Assembly (NCBI GenBank): GCA_013368375.1
Contig: JAACJP010000043.1
Location: 329,080-393,079 of the forward strand
Source: Tricholomella constricta
Taxonomy: Eukaryota > Basidiomycota > Agaricomycetes > Agaricales > Lyophyllaceae
Direction: 5' to 3'
DNA: 64,000 nucleotides
The notes beneath the pieces were generated by a model, which saw nothing but the letters and a program-made list of their open reading frames with translations, was not told the DNA's origin and searched no databases. The position numbers and the translations under genes were made by a program. Positions 48,195 to 60,535 of the stretch are shown here, piece after piece. The number at the start of each line of letters is the position of its first letter. Position 1 is the stretch's first letter.

Positions 48195-48490
48195 TGTTAG
48201 AATCCGATCTATAGGTTAACTAGAAAGACACAGAATAAACCTTAGTCCGTGTAGAAGAACTTATATTCTGTGTATCGTACCTGGAAAGACACAGAATAAA
48301 CTATGGTACAGTAAGTAAAGTGTCCGTCAATATAAGTATAAGAATGCTTACCCTTAGTCCGTGTAGAAGAACTAAGGGTATCCGATATCGTACTGTAGCT
48401 ATATATATAGGTAATGGTTCCTTTGTGTAGGTAGAGATAAAGCAAAGAGAAAAGTAACAAAGGAAGGAAAGGGGGAAAACGCGCTTACGG

Positions 48491-51400
48491 TAGTGTTGCC
48501 GCGAAGTGAATTGAAGTGAACTGAAGTGACACTTCGTTTCCACTTCACTGAAACGAACTGAAAACGAAGTGAACTGGCGAGGCCTCGCGAAGTGAGTACA
48601 AACAGTGCCCAAATACCATCAATTACCAAAAGCGGAATGGGGGGCTCGGTGGTCAAACTCTCTCATTTGACGGCTGGTATTTCAAGGGAATTTTACAAGG
48701 TAAATCATCAATTAGATCACAGAAATAATGTATTTAGACTACCGGTTCAACTGTACCTAATGCTTATACTGGGGCATCTGCATTTGAAAGAAGCTCGTCG
48801 AGCTCCAAAAGCCTCCCGGTCCGAGTCAGCTCTGCAATTGCGCTGGATGTGACTGGTCCAGCAATTGTATAGTCCTCTTCCTGTGCAAGTAGGTCGTCGG
48901 TGAAGCTAAGGCGCTCTTGTTTGTAAGAGAACTTCAAGATTTGAAGAGCTTCCATGAGCTGTGGGGAGAGCCTGCTACGTCGCACGGTACATGTCTCCTT
49001 GCTAGATGAAAAAACACGTTCACAAGGAACGGCAGAGGCCTGCGCAGGTAGGACGTCCATCGAAATGCGAAACAATAGGGGATAAGAGTGTTCATGTCGC
49101 TAGGGAAGGAGATACTGGTCAGAAAAATGGAGCCAGGTCACATCAGATACTTACCTCCCAGTACCGAGTGAGATCCTCTAAGCGCTCCGATAGAGGTGTA
49201 ACCCCGTCGTCTTCGTAACGCCTCAGTTCCTGGTCTACAATGCGCTGGTCCTCGATAAGTTTGTGTGTGTCCTGGTCAAGGACTTCCTCCGAGGTTGGTA
49301 CAGGGGTAGGCTGGCTTGAAGACGGAGGTCCTTGAGAGGGGATAGTCAACATTGAGGTAGACCGCCGGACAGCTACGTTTATGCCCGAAAGTCTTGTAAA
49401 TCCAAGTGCTTGCGAGTGCGCTGCAACGGAGGGGGCAGATAGCGAGCGATCGAGGGGTACGGTGCGGGACTGCGATGTCTTTTCCCGCCGCAGTGATCGC
49501 TGGTACTTGAGCATCTGTATAATCGAATGTCAGTGCCCATAACAAGCATATAGTCCTAGTACACACCGATTCCTTAATCCATTCACGAGCTGTATTTGTC
49601 TCGATATTACCCCAATGCTTTTCCATCCATTCAAACTTCATCGACGGATTCAGGACTATTCAAAGATCAGAAAAATGTCTGTTACAGATGAGAATACAAC
49701 TTACCCATCGCGTGCGCGTAGATGCGTGTCTTCCGTGCTTGTCCAACATAGTCTTCCAGTTTTTGAATACCAACTTCGATATATTGTGCGAGCTCAGGAA
49801 TAGTCGCTTGTAGTAGCTTCCATTGCTCAATAAGAATCTCATACAAGGGAAGCGAAAGCGATAGCGTGGGTGTGCGCTCAGCTGAGAGGAGTTCTTGCGC
49901 GGCATGAGGAAGCTCGAGCACTTGGTGGATGTCACGAAGGATGTTCAGTTGCCGATCAGAAAAGAGATGGTGCGAGAGGTCAGTTTGGTCTATATTGAGT
50001 AGGAATTTTTGAACAGCCTGGTAGAATTGATGTCGGTAATAGAAACGAGTGAATATAAGGAATAGAACACTCACTGGGTACAGGTAAATTATCCGATCTA
50101 TCATCAGATATGTGGAAGACCAGCGCGTCTCGCAATCACGAAGGAGCTGAAGGACTTTCAGATGCTTCTCGTCATTTGGTAACTCACCGCGCCAAGTGTC
50201 CCTCTCGTTTCCCTCACAAATAATCCTCCTCAGCTCCTGTCGGCGCTGTCCCGATGCACGACACGCAGCAACAACACTGCGACACGTCCCGATGAGGTCG
50301 GTCTCGAGGGATTGGAGGTAGAACCTTGTCGCAGATTCAGTGGCGAGAGAGAGGCCGAGGGCAGGTGTTTGCTTGAGTGCCTCGAGAATGGCTTGACAAG
50401 CAAGGTTAATTATGTGCGGAAAACAACTGTTGAAATATTAAAACACATTCCGATACAACAAGTGCCAATGGCGTACCGTATACGATTTCCGTCAGCATCA
50501 AAAGGAATACCGCGGCTTCGAAGAATTTTCTCGAGCTCTTCCATCATCGTGTTGTTATTTGAGGCATTATCCATCGTGATAAGGGCAAGCTAGACAGAAG
50601 GAAGTATGAGATACAAAACTCGAAGCCTGCTGTGTGAAGCACATACCCTATAGGCGACGCCCAACTCGTCGAAAATCTTCATGAGGGCATTCGCAAGATT
50701 AACGCCAGAGTGACTGCCAGATACGTGACGGAAAGCAACCAAGTATGTCCGCAAAACAAGGCGACCATTTTCTCGGATGTAAAAATGAGCTGTGACAGCC
50801 ATATATGACACGAGATTGGGGTCGCTCCATAGATCGATGGTGTATGAGACAAGTCCTTGAGCTTTCTGAAGAGAAATTGAATGGTTAGGATGATCATTGT
50901 GCAACACAAAATACGTACTCGAAGTTCGGCCATAATTTGCTGCCGCATTTTCTGGTGCTCATCATAGATCATCTGTGTGATTTTCGTGCGATGAGGGATG
51001 TCGTCGTCATTGATCTTGTCATTTCCGAGGTAATTCAGCAGCTCCCTGAGTTCAGGACATTCTACAACATTTAAAGACTGGAACTATAGTGTAAATGCGA
51101 CCATGTTATCTTATAAAGCTCATGAGGACATACCTGATCATCGACAACAATCCACTTCATCAGAAGGAGGTAAAAGGTTTCGAGGGAGAAAGGACCATGT
51201 TCGGGCATTGTTCCCGAGGCCGGCCTATCATTTGTAGAGTGCTTGAGTCCCAATCGTTCGATTACCGCCTCGTAGTCATTCAGATGTTTGTTTTTCAAGT
51301 GCGCACGATAACAACTTGTCATGCCGCTCTGATGTTTCCATGTCTTCCACTTCCTACACAATACAATGAGAACTCCATTCTGATACCTCACCGAACAAAA

Positions 51401-52540
51401 TTGTGAACGTACTTGCAGAGTTTGCAGCCTACATATGGCGACTTTGTTGGATTCTTGGTCAGGATCGGTTCGGTGTCCTTATCAGGTCGAATCTCCGGCT
51501 CCTGGGCAGTCTCCAGAGGTCGCAAAAAATGCCAGACGTCCGTCGCTGCAGATTTCGAATTTTCGCGGCCGTGATCGAGCGTCTCTTCAGCTGCAGCAGT
51601 AAACGAGCGTAGAGGTGGTGGGGCAGCATTGGTAGATGCGGGACTGGTGTCAGCAGAGGGAATTTCAGACGGCCCAACACCGCAATGCGCTGCTGCCAAA
51701 GGTATAGATGCCGAGTCAGTCATTTGGGCATCAGAGCCGCTCGCCGTGGCTGATTTCCGTGCGCGTTTTCTGGGTTGTGTTGCACTGCTCTGTGCAGCCT
51801 TTCGTTTACGACCAGTTGCAGGAGTTGGGGCGGGTGCAGCATTAAGAGTTGTTGACCGAGTGTCCTGAAGTGGATTATTATAGCCCGGGTGATAAATTGG
51901 GCGGACATGACCATAAGGTGAAGGATTAGTCGGTGGAGACTGCTGATAGCCAGTGGGGTAAATATGCGGGTTGTGAAAGGTTGCAGTCATCGGGTTTTGC
52001 AGCAGCGGATAGGAATAGCCTCCAGAGTGTTGGGGTTGAGTGTGAAAGCCTCGAGAAGAAGAGTCCTGAGGAGACCGCCAGCAACTAGGGTCCCCAGGAT
52101 TAGGAAACATGTCATCGTCGAACTCTAGAACAGGACGATGGAATTGAGAGTCCATGGTAGAGAAATCTATGCATTATGGTGGGCTCTATATACAAATATT
52201 GAGGCATGCTCCGATTTTTTCTTGCTTTGTCTTGTTTCAAGGGGCGGCCGGACCTCAGAGACTAGAGACTAGACTAATTAGAGAGAGAGAAAGCAATAGC
52301 ACAGAGCAGAAAGTATTATCCAGTCTTGGAGGGGAGGTAAGATTGGGCGGACGACGCGTCTGAAAGCGACGCGACAACGTGATATCTTATCAGTGGATTA
52401 TGTCATTCTTTGATCAGTTCATTGCCAGTTCGTGAACTTCACTTCATCAGACTTCATCAAAACAAACTGAAACGAAGTGTCATCATTTTCGAACTGAAGC
52501 GAACTCACTTCGAAGTGAGTTCACTTCGGCGGCAACACTA
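48491..52540 (-). mobile_element. hAT-superfamily DNA transposon, apparently complete
   Basis: 4,050 bp with terminal inverted repeats starting TAGTGTTGCCGC at both ends. It is flanked by identical 8-bp target-site duplications GCTTACGG (48483-48490 and 52541-52548), the hAT hallmark. Both subterminal 100-bp regions are packed with GAAGTGA/TCACTTC words in both orientations, likely transposase-binding sites. Confidence 0.95.
48764..52155 (-). CDS. hAT transposase with BED zinc finger
   Basis: A multi-exon minus gene. Exons read include 51413-52155, 51134-51353, then further exons down to 48764. The N-terminus is Pro/Ser-rich with a nuclear-localisation-like RKRARK. A BED finger spans the first intron (GCKLC, then SCYRAHLKNKH). 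The RNase H-like core shows YTIDLWSDPNLVSYMAVTAH, ITMDNASNNNTMMEELEK, CFPHIINLACQAILEAL and DCETRWSSTYLMIDRII. The hAT dimerisation region ends it: MDVLPAQASAVPCERVFSSS and RLSPQLMEALQILKFSYK. I found no stop or shift in the parts I spliced. With intact TIRs this element could be active. Confidence 0.85.
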
Positions 52541-52611
52541 GCTTACGGTGTATTGTAGATCACCGGATCGTAACACTCCTCCTCACCGTAAGTGCTCCTC
52601 CTCGTGTGGAA

Positions 52612-55600
52612 TCATGGTATGTGGCGTAGACCGAGCATGTGGCGAAGATGAGAGAATTGTGGGAGTGGTAGGGCTTTCGTGAATAGGTCGGCTATGTTGT
52701 CTTTGGTATTAATGTAGCGAACGATGAGTTCTTGAGATGCGACGCGCTCGCGGAGGAAGTGATATTTAATGTCGACGTGTTTGACGCGGGAATGGAGCAA
52801 GGGATCTTCGGATAAATTGATAGCAGCGTTATTATCGCAGAGGACGGTGGTGGGACCATGGATGGTGCGGCCGATGGCGTGGAGTAGGGCGCGGAGCCAT
52901 ATGCATTCCTGGGCTGAGTCGAAAGCTGCCATGTATTCAGCTTCGCAAGACGACGCGGCGACCGTCTTTTGTTTTCGTGATGCCCAGGATACTAGTCCCG
53001 AGCCCAGCGACCATGCGTAGCCCCCGATACTTCGGCGGGTGTCTAAACAGTTAGCCCAGTCCGAGTCGGTGAAGCCTACGAGTCCGATAGTTCCTGCGCC
53101 ACCGAGCGTGAGCTTTAAGTCCCGAGTTCCTTTCAGGTATCGCACGAGTCGGATCCCGGCATTCCAGTGTAAGTAGGAACAACAATCAAGATATTGAGTC
53201 AACTGTTGAACGGCGTACTGAATATCTGGACGGGTAGAGATGGCGAGGTATAGTAAGCAGCCAACGAGGGATCAATAGGGGATTTTGTCAATGGAATTTT
53301 GCTCCTCCTGGGGTAGTGTCTTCCGATCGACGCGATGTAGTTTAAGTCCGGGCTCCATTGGTAGCGAGAGTGGGGTAGCGTCTTTTTGGCCGAACTGGGA
53401 GATGATTTTGTCAATAAGCGCTGTTTGCGATAGGTGGACGGATCGGTTGGGGCGGTCCCATTCGACGGCTATCCCGACGATGTGGCGTGGAGTACCGAGG
53501 TCAGATATAGTCCAAGCTTCACTGAGTTGGGTTTTGAAGTGTTCGTTTTCATCTTTCGAGCTTGCGATAGACGAGAAATCGTCGACGTGAACTGCTGTAA
53601 TGATCGTGCCAGTGTCAGTCTTTCGGTAGTAGACGCACGATTCGCATGCTAGGCGAGTGAATCCCCATTTGATCATGTTCTCGTTGAGCGTCTTATTCCA
53701 TATCCGTCCCGCCTGTTTCATCCCGTAGAGCCCCCTCTCCAGTTTCCATACCCAGTTTTCCTTTCCTGGCTCCTTGAAGCCTCTAGGCTGGGCCATGTAT
53801 ATCGTCTCCTCCGGAGGTAGAATACCGTATAGGAAAGCGGTCTTGACATCGATTTGAATCGCGTCCCAACCGAATGAGGCTGCCAGGTGGAGGAGGATCC
53901 GCCATGATTCCATACGTGCTGTAGGTGAGGTAGTCTTCGTATAATCCTGTCCGTATACCTGATTGAAACCTTTCAGTACAACGCGAACTTTGTGGCGGGT
54001 GATCTTCCCGGTTTCGTCTCGCTTGAGCGTGAAGACCGGCTTCCCGTTGTGGATCTTGTGTCCCTCGGGGACCTCGTCCCGAGGGACTAACTTGTAGACG
54101 CCCATGTCCTTCAATGATTTGAGTTCCTCGCAATAGCCTGCTTCCCAGAGTTTAGCATCAGGTGAACTTTGCGCCTCCTCCCATGTTTTCGGCTCGTCGG
54201 ATCAATGTCAGGTGCTCCGTCGATCGACATCAGGGCAGCCAGGATTTGATCGAATTCTCGATCGGCGGCATGTATGTCAGGGTCCTGATCCGGCGGTCTG
54301 GCTTCTGCTGTGCGTCGGAGATCCTCAAGTGCCTGCTTCCATTCCGCTCGTGCATCCTTCAGGCGCTCTCCTGCTTCTCTGGATTCCCGTATCGCCTTCT
54401 CTGTCCGAGTCTCGATAGGATTGTCGGGGTTAGCTTTGGCAGTGGGGATCGTGGTTCGCTTAGATCGGCGCTTGTTAGGTGGATCATCTTCGGGAATCGG
54501 TTCGGCAGGCTGTGGTTGGATGGGATCAAGAGGTTCTGGTAGTGGGTGTTCATCATGGAGGACAACCGGGGGCTCTTCAGTGGCACTGTCTACGATGTCG
54601 CTGAGGGAAGGGAAGTCATCTGGTTGAGGTTTGGTATTGGCTGGAATGGGAGCTGGTGGATGGCCATCGTGGCTTTCCAGGAAACGGACGTGATAGGTGC
54701 TGTACACCTTCTTTGTCGCTTTATCGTAACACCTGTACATTTTAGCGGCGCGATCATAGCCAATTAAGATGCACTCAATTGATCGTTCGTATATTTTTGG
54801 GTTATGTTTGTTGAGGATCAGCACGAAGGTGCGGCATCCGATTTCGCGCATGTATGAGTAGTCCGGCTTCTTATCGTACCAGAGTTCGTCTGGTGTCGCG
54901 TTTTTAAGTGATGACGTCTTGGTTTTCCCGGTGAGATGAGTAGCGGTAAGGTAGAACTCGTCCCAGAGAAACGGGGGACAACCGGCTGTGATGCGCATCG
55001 TGCGTGCCTTCCCCATGAGCGTGCGGTGCATGCGCTCGACTTGTCCCATGTGCACGGAAGTATATGGGGCGCCAAATTGTTGCGCGATACCGCGTTCCTT
55101 GAACCATGCCTCCGCTTCTTTGCTCTTTAATTCGCCATCGTGCCCAGTGCGGATGATACCGACTTTGAGTCCTGTTTCGGCCTCGCGTGCGAGGATCCAT
55201 GCTTTGAGTTCTGGGAACGCCTCGCTTTTGCGTTTGAGGGGGACCGACCAGGGCTTATTGGTGTAGTCATCCATTAAATTCATCATGCATATGTGTCCAG
55301 AGCGTGAAGGTACAGCCGATTCACCGGTAAGATCTATCCATACAATTCCGAGCTTCCGCGTCGCTCTATGCCCTGCTCCCTCCTCCCTCGCCTTTGGAAC
55401 CGGTTTCCTGGACTGCTTTCCGAGGATACAGTGTTCACATTTGGGCGGTTTGGAGGGAAAGGAAGAGGGCATACCTTTGATCATTCCTGCCTTCGCCATT
55501 TCCACGATGGATTGGTAGTTGGTGTGGCCGAGCCGGCGATGCCAGGTCTCGAGATCAGGAGCATGTTGCGCCGCAAGGGTATGTTCAGTTTGGGCGGAGT

Positions 55601-57203
55601 GTAGGTCGAGCGCGTATAGACGTTTGCCAGAGGCTTGGAGACGAGTGGTGTTGGCAATGTGGGCTCCCGTCAACTTATTGTAGATCTTTGCACCAGTGGT
55701 ATCGAAGGAGGTGACGGTCTCGGAGTGATCCGACATGGAACCGATGGAGAGGAGGCGAACGGTGGACTTGGGGACATAGAGAGCGTCGTCCAGGATGATG
55801 TACGCGCCCCTGGCGACTCGGAGGCGGATCTTCCCTATTCCGACTGCGGCAATCGAGGAGCCGCCAACGCCTCGGATGGGCCTCGCTGGGATGGGTCGAA
55901 GGGAGTAGAAGTCGGACGCGTCGGGGGAAATATGTACCGTCGCACCAGTATCTAGGTAGAATGGATGTTCGTCGAGGGATACCAGTGGCGTGCATTGCGT
56001 CTGTTGCAGGGGAGTAATGCTCGAGAGAGCGATGTCGGGGGCATTGGCGTTGGTATGTGTGATCCAGTCGATGCTGGTCTTGGGCTCCTCCCCAACGGCA
56101 AGCCACATGTCGACCTCGAGTGTTTCTGCTGTGGTGAGGACGGTCTCCGGAGTGTCGTCCGAGGCTAGTCCTGCAAACTCCGGTTTGCTGGTGTTCTGAG
56201 CAGCGACGTAGGCGGCGATCGACACGGCGTCACCTTCAATACTGTAGGCCTTTCCTCCGGTAGGTGTTATAGTGATTTTCGACGTAGTGGAGGTGGTTTT
56301 GGCATTCTTGGCCCTGCGAGCGTTATAGTGCGCGTGGCGCGCGGCGCGGGATTCGTCCAGAGTCTTCCCCTCCTGTCCTCCTCCTTCCAAGATACACCAT
56401 TCCTTCGTATGACCCTTACAGGGACGTCCGCGCTCCAGGCAGAGGGTACAAAGGAGCTCCGTGCGACAGTTGTTCTGCGGTTTCGCAGCAAAAGCGGTAG
56501 CGCTGGACGCGTCGGTCTTGTCGCCGTTGATGAGTGTTTGTTCGTTTTCAAGGTAGCGGCGGATATCCGTGGATTTGTAGGGGTTTGCTTTGGTGGACGC
56601 GGCGATGTCACGAGATATGTTGGATCTAGCGTGGGCGGACGCCTTATCGGAGAGGGACCCGAGGCACGCAATACACTTGAGGGTGTCGGAGGAAACTTCA
56701 CCAACCGCGAACACGCGGTCGATCTTCTCGAAGATGGAGTCGATGGTCTCAGTGAGGGGGTGCTCCAGCGAGCATTTGGTAGATAGCGCTTCTTGAAGAA
56801 GTCGTACCTGTTGGACTGGTCCTGACCCCTCGTGTCGGCTCCGGATCTGGAGCCAACAGCTCTTCGCGCCCTCCTTCGGGATAAATTGCCATTCGGAGCT
56901 CGCGACTCCAGTGGCAATGAAAGCGCAAGTGAGGCAATCGTTGTGAGCCCAGTTGCGGAAAGCGCGTGGTTCGTGGATTTCGTGGGGGCGCAAAGGCGGG
57001 TCAAATGCATATTCCCAGAGGCCGTTCATGATGAGTTCATTCTCGAAGTCTCGAGCCCAGGTAGTGTATGTACCGTCGTCTTTAGTAAGGAGGTGACCTT
57101 TGTAGCCGAGAGCGATCTTTACAGGGGAAATCGCGCACGCGCCGGAGTTGTCGATTCGGCGCATTTCAGCCGCTGTAACGGCTTCGATGGGAGGGCTAGT
57201 CAT
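52612..57203 (-). pseudogene. Ty1/copia gag-pol polyprotein, one frameshift and one stop
   Basis: Order: gag-like (WARDFENELIMNGLWEYAF), a Cys/His knuckle (CTLCLERGRPCKGHTKEWC), protease (FYLDTGATVHIS), pre-integrase (WHRRLGHTNYQSIVEMAKAG, CEHCILGKQSRK), integrase (GIVWIDLTGE, HMGQVERMHRT), reverse transcriptase (FTLKRDETGKITRHKVRVVL, QIDVKTAFLYG, AVHVDDFSS) and RNase H (GFTDSDWANCLDTRRSIGGY, ASSCEAEYMAAF). About one base is missing near 54190, between GAPDIDP and EPKTWEEAQ. TGA at 53272-53274 replaces the Arg codon expected in PYRSLVG. The element is therefore not autonomous as read. Confidence 0.88.
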
Positions 57204-57230
57204 GGTTTGAACTGGGGGAATTGTAGACAA

Positions 57231-58841
57231 AGGATTTATGATGAGGCGTGTGCTTTGACAGGCACTGATTAGATTGGGACAGTCGGTCCGGGGATAAGAT
57301 CTCGATCAAAAGGGGCAGTCGGTGATGAGCACCGTCCCGCGCTGTACACAGAACCTGCCCATAATACGGACATCAACCGCTGCGCCACGACGAACACGGT
57401 CCCGGATGCGACCAAAGCGCCGAACCGACCGACCGACAATACGACCGACCGACCGACGATACGACCAAACGACCGACGCACCGACCAAGAAACAGAGTAA
57501 CTTGAAACGCCAACTCTCCTCTTTGGGCGCACGGAGCACGGAACGCCGTATAACCTGCCAACGACCGCGCACGTTCGTATACCAAGGTCTCAACCCGGCA
57601 ACAACCAAACCCGATTGGAAATTATCGATGGAAACACCTTGCCCAGCCATTCGCAGAGAGGATCCGGCCGCACCACGGAGTTCCGCACCCAAGAGCCACT
57701 ACCGATCGCAAATCCACTACCGATCATACATCCGACCCGACACCGCGGGCCGATCAAAAGCCCCTTTGCCGAGCCAAAGAGCGCCACACTCTCTAAAAAG
57801 TGTCGCGTGGTACCAAGCTTGGCGTCGCTTCTCCCGATAAACCAGTAAAACACCTGCCTCACCGGCTCGCGAGAGGCGAGTCGGTCGCATAGTATAAAAA
57901 CATACCCATGTACTACCTACTTCCCCCAGTGAATTACAGCCCGTATTTTCCCTCACCCTCAGAGTTAATAGCTCAAAACCGTCGTCTCTGTCGTCTCTGC
58001 ATCGTTCTCATCGTATAAACCGTCGCCACCGTCGTAAACCTCGTAACCGCCGTCTCTGTCGTCTCGTAACCATCGCCCGAACCCGTGAGTTCTCCATATT
58101 CGTCTCGTTCGTCTCGTTGTCGCACAACCGACACAAAAGTCGTGCTACCGACCCGTTCCACCTGTGAACGATCGTATTCTATCGCATCGCCGTCGGTTCG
58201 ACTAATTACAAGTCGGATCGTCTTTACTTTCACCGAACCACCACTTTCAAACCCTGCACACTCGCGTGTTTGGGAACTTTTAACACTTCTCGCCCCCCAT
58301 AGTTGTTAGTTGTTTTGTTGTTGTGCACAGCACCTACAGGCCTTCTAGCTCTATCATTCTGGAGCCCACCGCGAGGGTTTTAAAAGCCACCGCCGAACAT
58401 GCAGCTTCATTCCTCTTGTTCATAAAAACCTACGACTCGTCGACCATTCCGCCCGCAACCCGACAAGAAGCTAAAGCCCGAACCCTCCGTGCCGAAATTC
58501 GTGCTGCCTTCGGACAAGCCGACACCGACTCAGAATCGCTCTCCCCGCTCTTCCGCTCAGTAACACCACACCGCGCAATCCATAACAACCTCAGCCCGCT
58601 CTTCTATATCCCTTCGTCAACGCTACCGTCACCTACCCCGACCGATCAACCACCGTTCTCCGAACCAACCGCTCAAACCGACCTAGATTTCGACCCCTTT
58701 GCGTCGGAACCGCCTACTACCGATCCAGGAGTAGAATTTAGACTCCCATCTCTATCGCCCGCGACCCCAGAAACCTCAGATTCTTATTCGCCGTCGTATT
58801 CCCCCTCTCCGACCCCTCTCCCAAAAACAACACCATCAATC
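57231..58841. other. junction and leader of a second gypsy remnant
   Basis: Sequence unlike the copia element begins near 57250. It contains an ACCGACCG-type simple repeat (about 57422-57486) and an open plus frame from 58323 that leads into the gag below. This may be the remaining LTR/leader of that element, but I found no second LTR copy to prove it. Confidence 0.4.
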
Positions 58842-59447
58842 ATGGCACAACCACCGATTATTGCAAAACCGATGCCCTCGCGCGGACAAAGCTCGGCACC
58901 GACGTTCGCGCCCGAACGCGCGCGCGAACTGCGACGATATTTCTCGGACTTGAATCATCTCTTCATCGAGTGTAACGTAGTAGACGAACAGGAGAAGAAA
59001 ATGCACGCTACGCAATACACCGACATCGATACCGCTGACCTGTGGGAGCAACTTGACGAGTTCGCAGCCGGTACCACATATGACGACTGGCGAAAAGCGA
59101 TAATGGCGCTCTATCCAGGCGCGAGCGAAGAAAGGAAATATTCAATGGCCGACCTCGACCACCTGCTCAGGGAACGACACCGACTCGGGATCCAGTCGAA
59201 TAGCGATCTCGGGGAATATTACCGACAGTTCCTTTCGGTTACCCAATTCCTTGTCAGCAAAAACCGACTATCGATAAACGAACGCGACCGTCAATTCCGT
59301 CGCGCGTTCCAGCCCGACCTATGGGCAAAGATCCATCGTAGACTCGAGATCCTAAACCCGAACCACCATCCCGATGACCCCTACGCCACCGAAACGGTTC
59401 GCGCCGCAGCCGAACATATTTTACACGGGACAAGCGCCGTCCAGTGA
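58842..59447 (+). CDS. gypsy-type gag protein, element truncated
   Basis: 201 codons from ATG 58842. The frame is open further upstream to 58323, with a Pro/Ser/Thr-rich stretch. The pattern GQSSAPTFAPERARELRRYF, then YTDIDTADLWEQLDEFAAGT and YDDWRKAIMALYPGASEERK, ending in RRAFQPDLWAKIHRRLEILN, matches retrotransposon gag proteins of basidiomycete Ty3/gypsy elements. Stop TGA at 59445. No protease or RT follows: the satellite region starts about 60 bp on, so this is a gag-only remnant. Confidence 0.65.
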   Translation: MAQPPIIAKPMPSRGQSSAPTFAPERARELRRYFSDLNHLFIECNVVDEQEKKMHATQYTDIDTADLWEQLDEFAAGTTYDDWRKAIMALYPGASEERKYSMADLDHLLRERHRLGIQSNSDLGEYYRQFLSVTQFLVSKNRLSINERDRQFRRAFQPDLWAKIHRRLEILNPNHHPDDPYATETVRAAAEHILHGTSAVQ

Positions 59448-59504
59448 CAGGAAGAGCCACCGCGCGCACCCCCACAAGTTACGATAGCACCGAGCGGGTC
59501 CAGG

Positions 59505-59700
59505 TAGGGGCACTACAATGTACCGTGTCCCACGGTTCAGCGGGGCCATACATGTAGCCGTATTGACAGCACCAGCGGGGCCGCTGGAGCGCCAGCGGGG
59601 CCACTACATGTAGCCGTGTTGCACGGTACCAGCGGGGCCTCTACATGTAGTCGTCTGGCACGGTTCCAGCGGCCCCGCTGCACTACCAGCGGGCCCATAT
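59505..59700 (+). repeat. degenerate satellite with ACATGTAG.CGT units
   Basis: Three or four imperfect units of about 55-65 bp combine CAGCGGGGCC and ACATGTAG(C/T)CGT.TTG.CACGG. A related unit reappears at about 60275-60330. Non-coding. Confidence 0.65.
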
Positions 59701-59814
59701 GATGCTGTGGGGGCCAGCGGGGTGGGGGCTAGCGGGGGGTTGGCACCTCAGCGGACCTCCGCGGGTCGCTTCTTTTGGGGCCTATATATGGGGGCAGCGG
59801 TATGGCGGATCTTT

Positions 59815-60115
59815 TTGGGAGCTGGTGTGGGGGATTGCCCACGTCGGCGGACCTCCGCGGGTCGCCGTTTTGGGGGCTGGTATGGGGATTGCCCACGTCC
59901 GCGGACCTCCGCGGGTCACCTTTTTGGGGGCTGGTATGGGGGATTGCCCACGTCGGCGGACCTCCGCGGGTCGCCGTTTTGGGGGCTGGTATGGGGGATT
60001 GCCCACGTCGGCGGACCTCCGCGGGTCGCCTTTTTGGGGGCTGGTGTGGGGGATTGCCCACGTCGACGGATCTCCGCGGGTCTTTTTGGGGGCTGGTATG
60101 GGGATTGCTTTGCGG
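59815..60115 (+). repeat. 55-bp tandem repeat array
   Basis: About five and a half units spaced 54, 55, 55 and 55 bp (GCCCACGTC at 59837, 59891, 59946, 60001, 60056). Each contains GGACCTCCGCGGGTC or a variant and a GGGGGCTGGT.TGGGG stretch. Open in several frames through composition, not a gene. Confidence 0.85.
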
Positions 60116-60535
60116 GACATTACCCACGTCCGCAGACACATAAATGTCCGCGGGTCGTTGTCTCTGTGGCCTTTGAGGGCTGCCGGGCAGAAAGGTATGC
60201 CCGTGGGTGTGCACGCTCTGAGGGCGGGGACGCCATCTCTGTGGCCCAATGCATGTCCGCAGGTCATTGTCTGCGGGGCATATTACATGTAGCATGTCCA
60301 ACAAGCCTTCTGGCATGGTACCAGGGGGCCTATATGCTGCTGTCTGTCCGCGGACCAATGCATAATGGTGGCTCATTTCCCACCACTAAGTGCTTTGTCT
60401 AGGGCAGCGGCCAATACAAGCATACACTTTCTGGGGGCCGCGGAGTCACACCGGTAAAATACAAGCAAAACAAATGTGGTATATATATTTACAACAACGC
60501 AAATGTTGTACAAATCTGTCGCTTATCTTCCACTG

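Larger units (their letters stand above)
48195..52575 (-). repeat. copia 3' LTR, interrupted by hAT
   Basis: Left part 48195-48490 and right part 52541-52575 form one LTR. The ends are imperfect inverted repeats (TGTTA-GAATCCGATC and TGTTACGATCCGGTGATC on opposite strands). Internal short repeats (GAAAGACACAGAATAAAC twice, CTTAGTCCGTGTAGAAGAAC twice) lie at 48220-48380. Confidence 0.75.
48195..57230 (-). mobile_element. Ty1/copia retrotransposon, 5' end lost, carrying a nested hAT
   Basis: Coding strand minus. The 3' LTR is 48195-52575 in the assembly but only about 323 bp once the hAT insertion is removed. It starts TGTTAGAATCCG and ends CGGATCGTAACA. A purine-rich tract (GGTGAGGAGGAG on the minus strand) lies just inside it at about 52576-52587. 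The polyprotein follows (52612-57203). No copy of the LTR is found beyond 57.2 kb, where unrelated sequence begins, so the 5' LTR has been lost or replaced. Confidence 0.85.

Noticed and set aside
59707..60402. Two long plus frames and one minus frame over the 55-bp array
   Set aside because: The unit length and GC-rich content keep several frames open at once. The translation is a simple tandem repeat without domain features.
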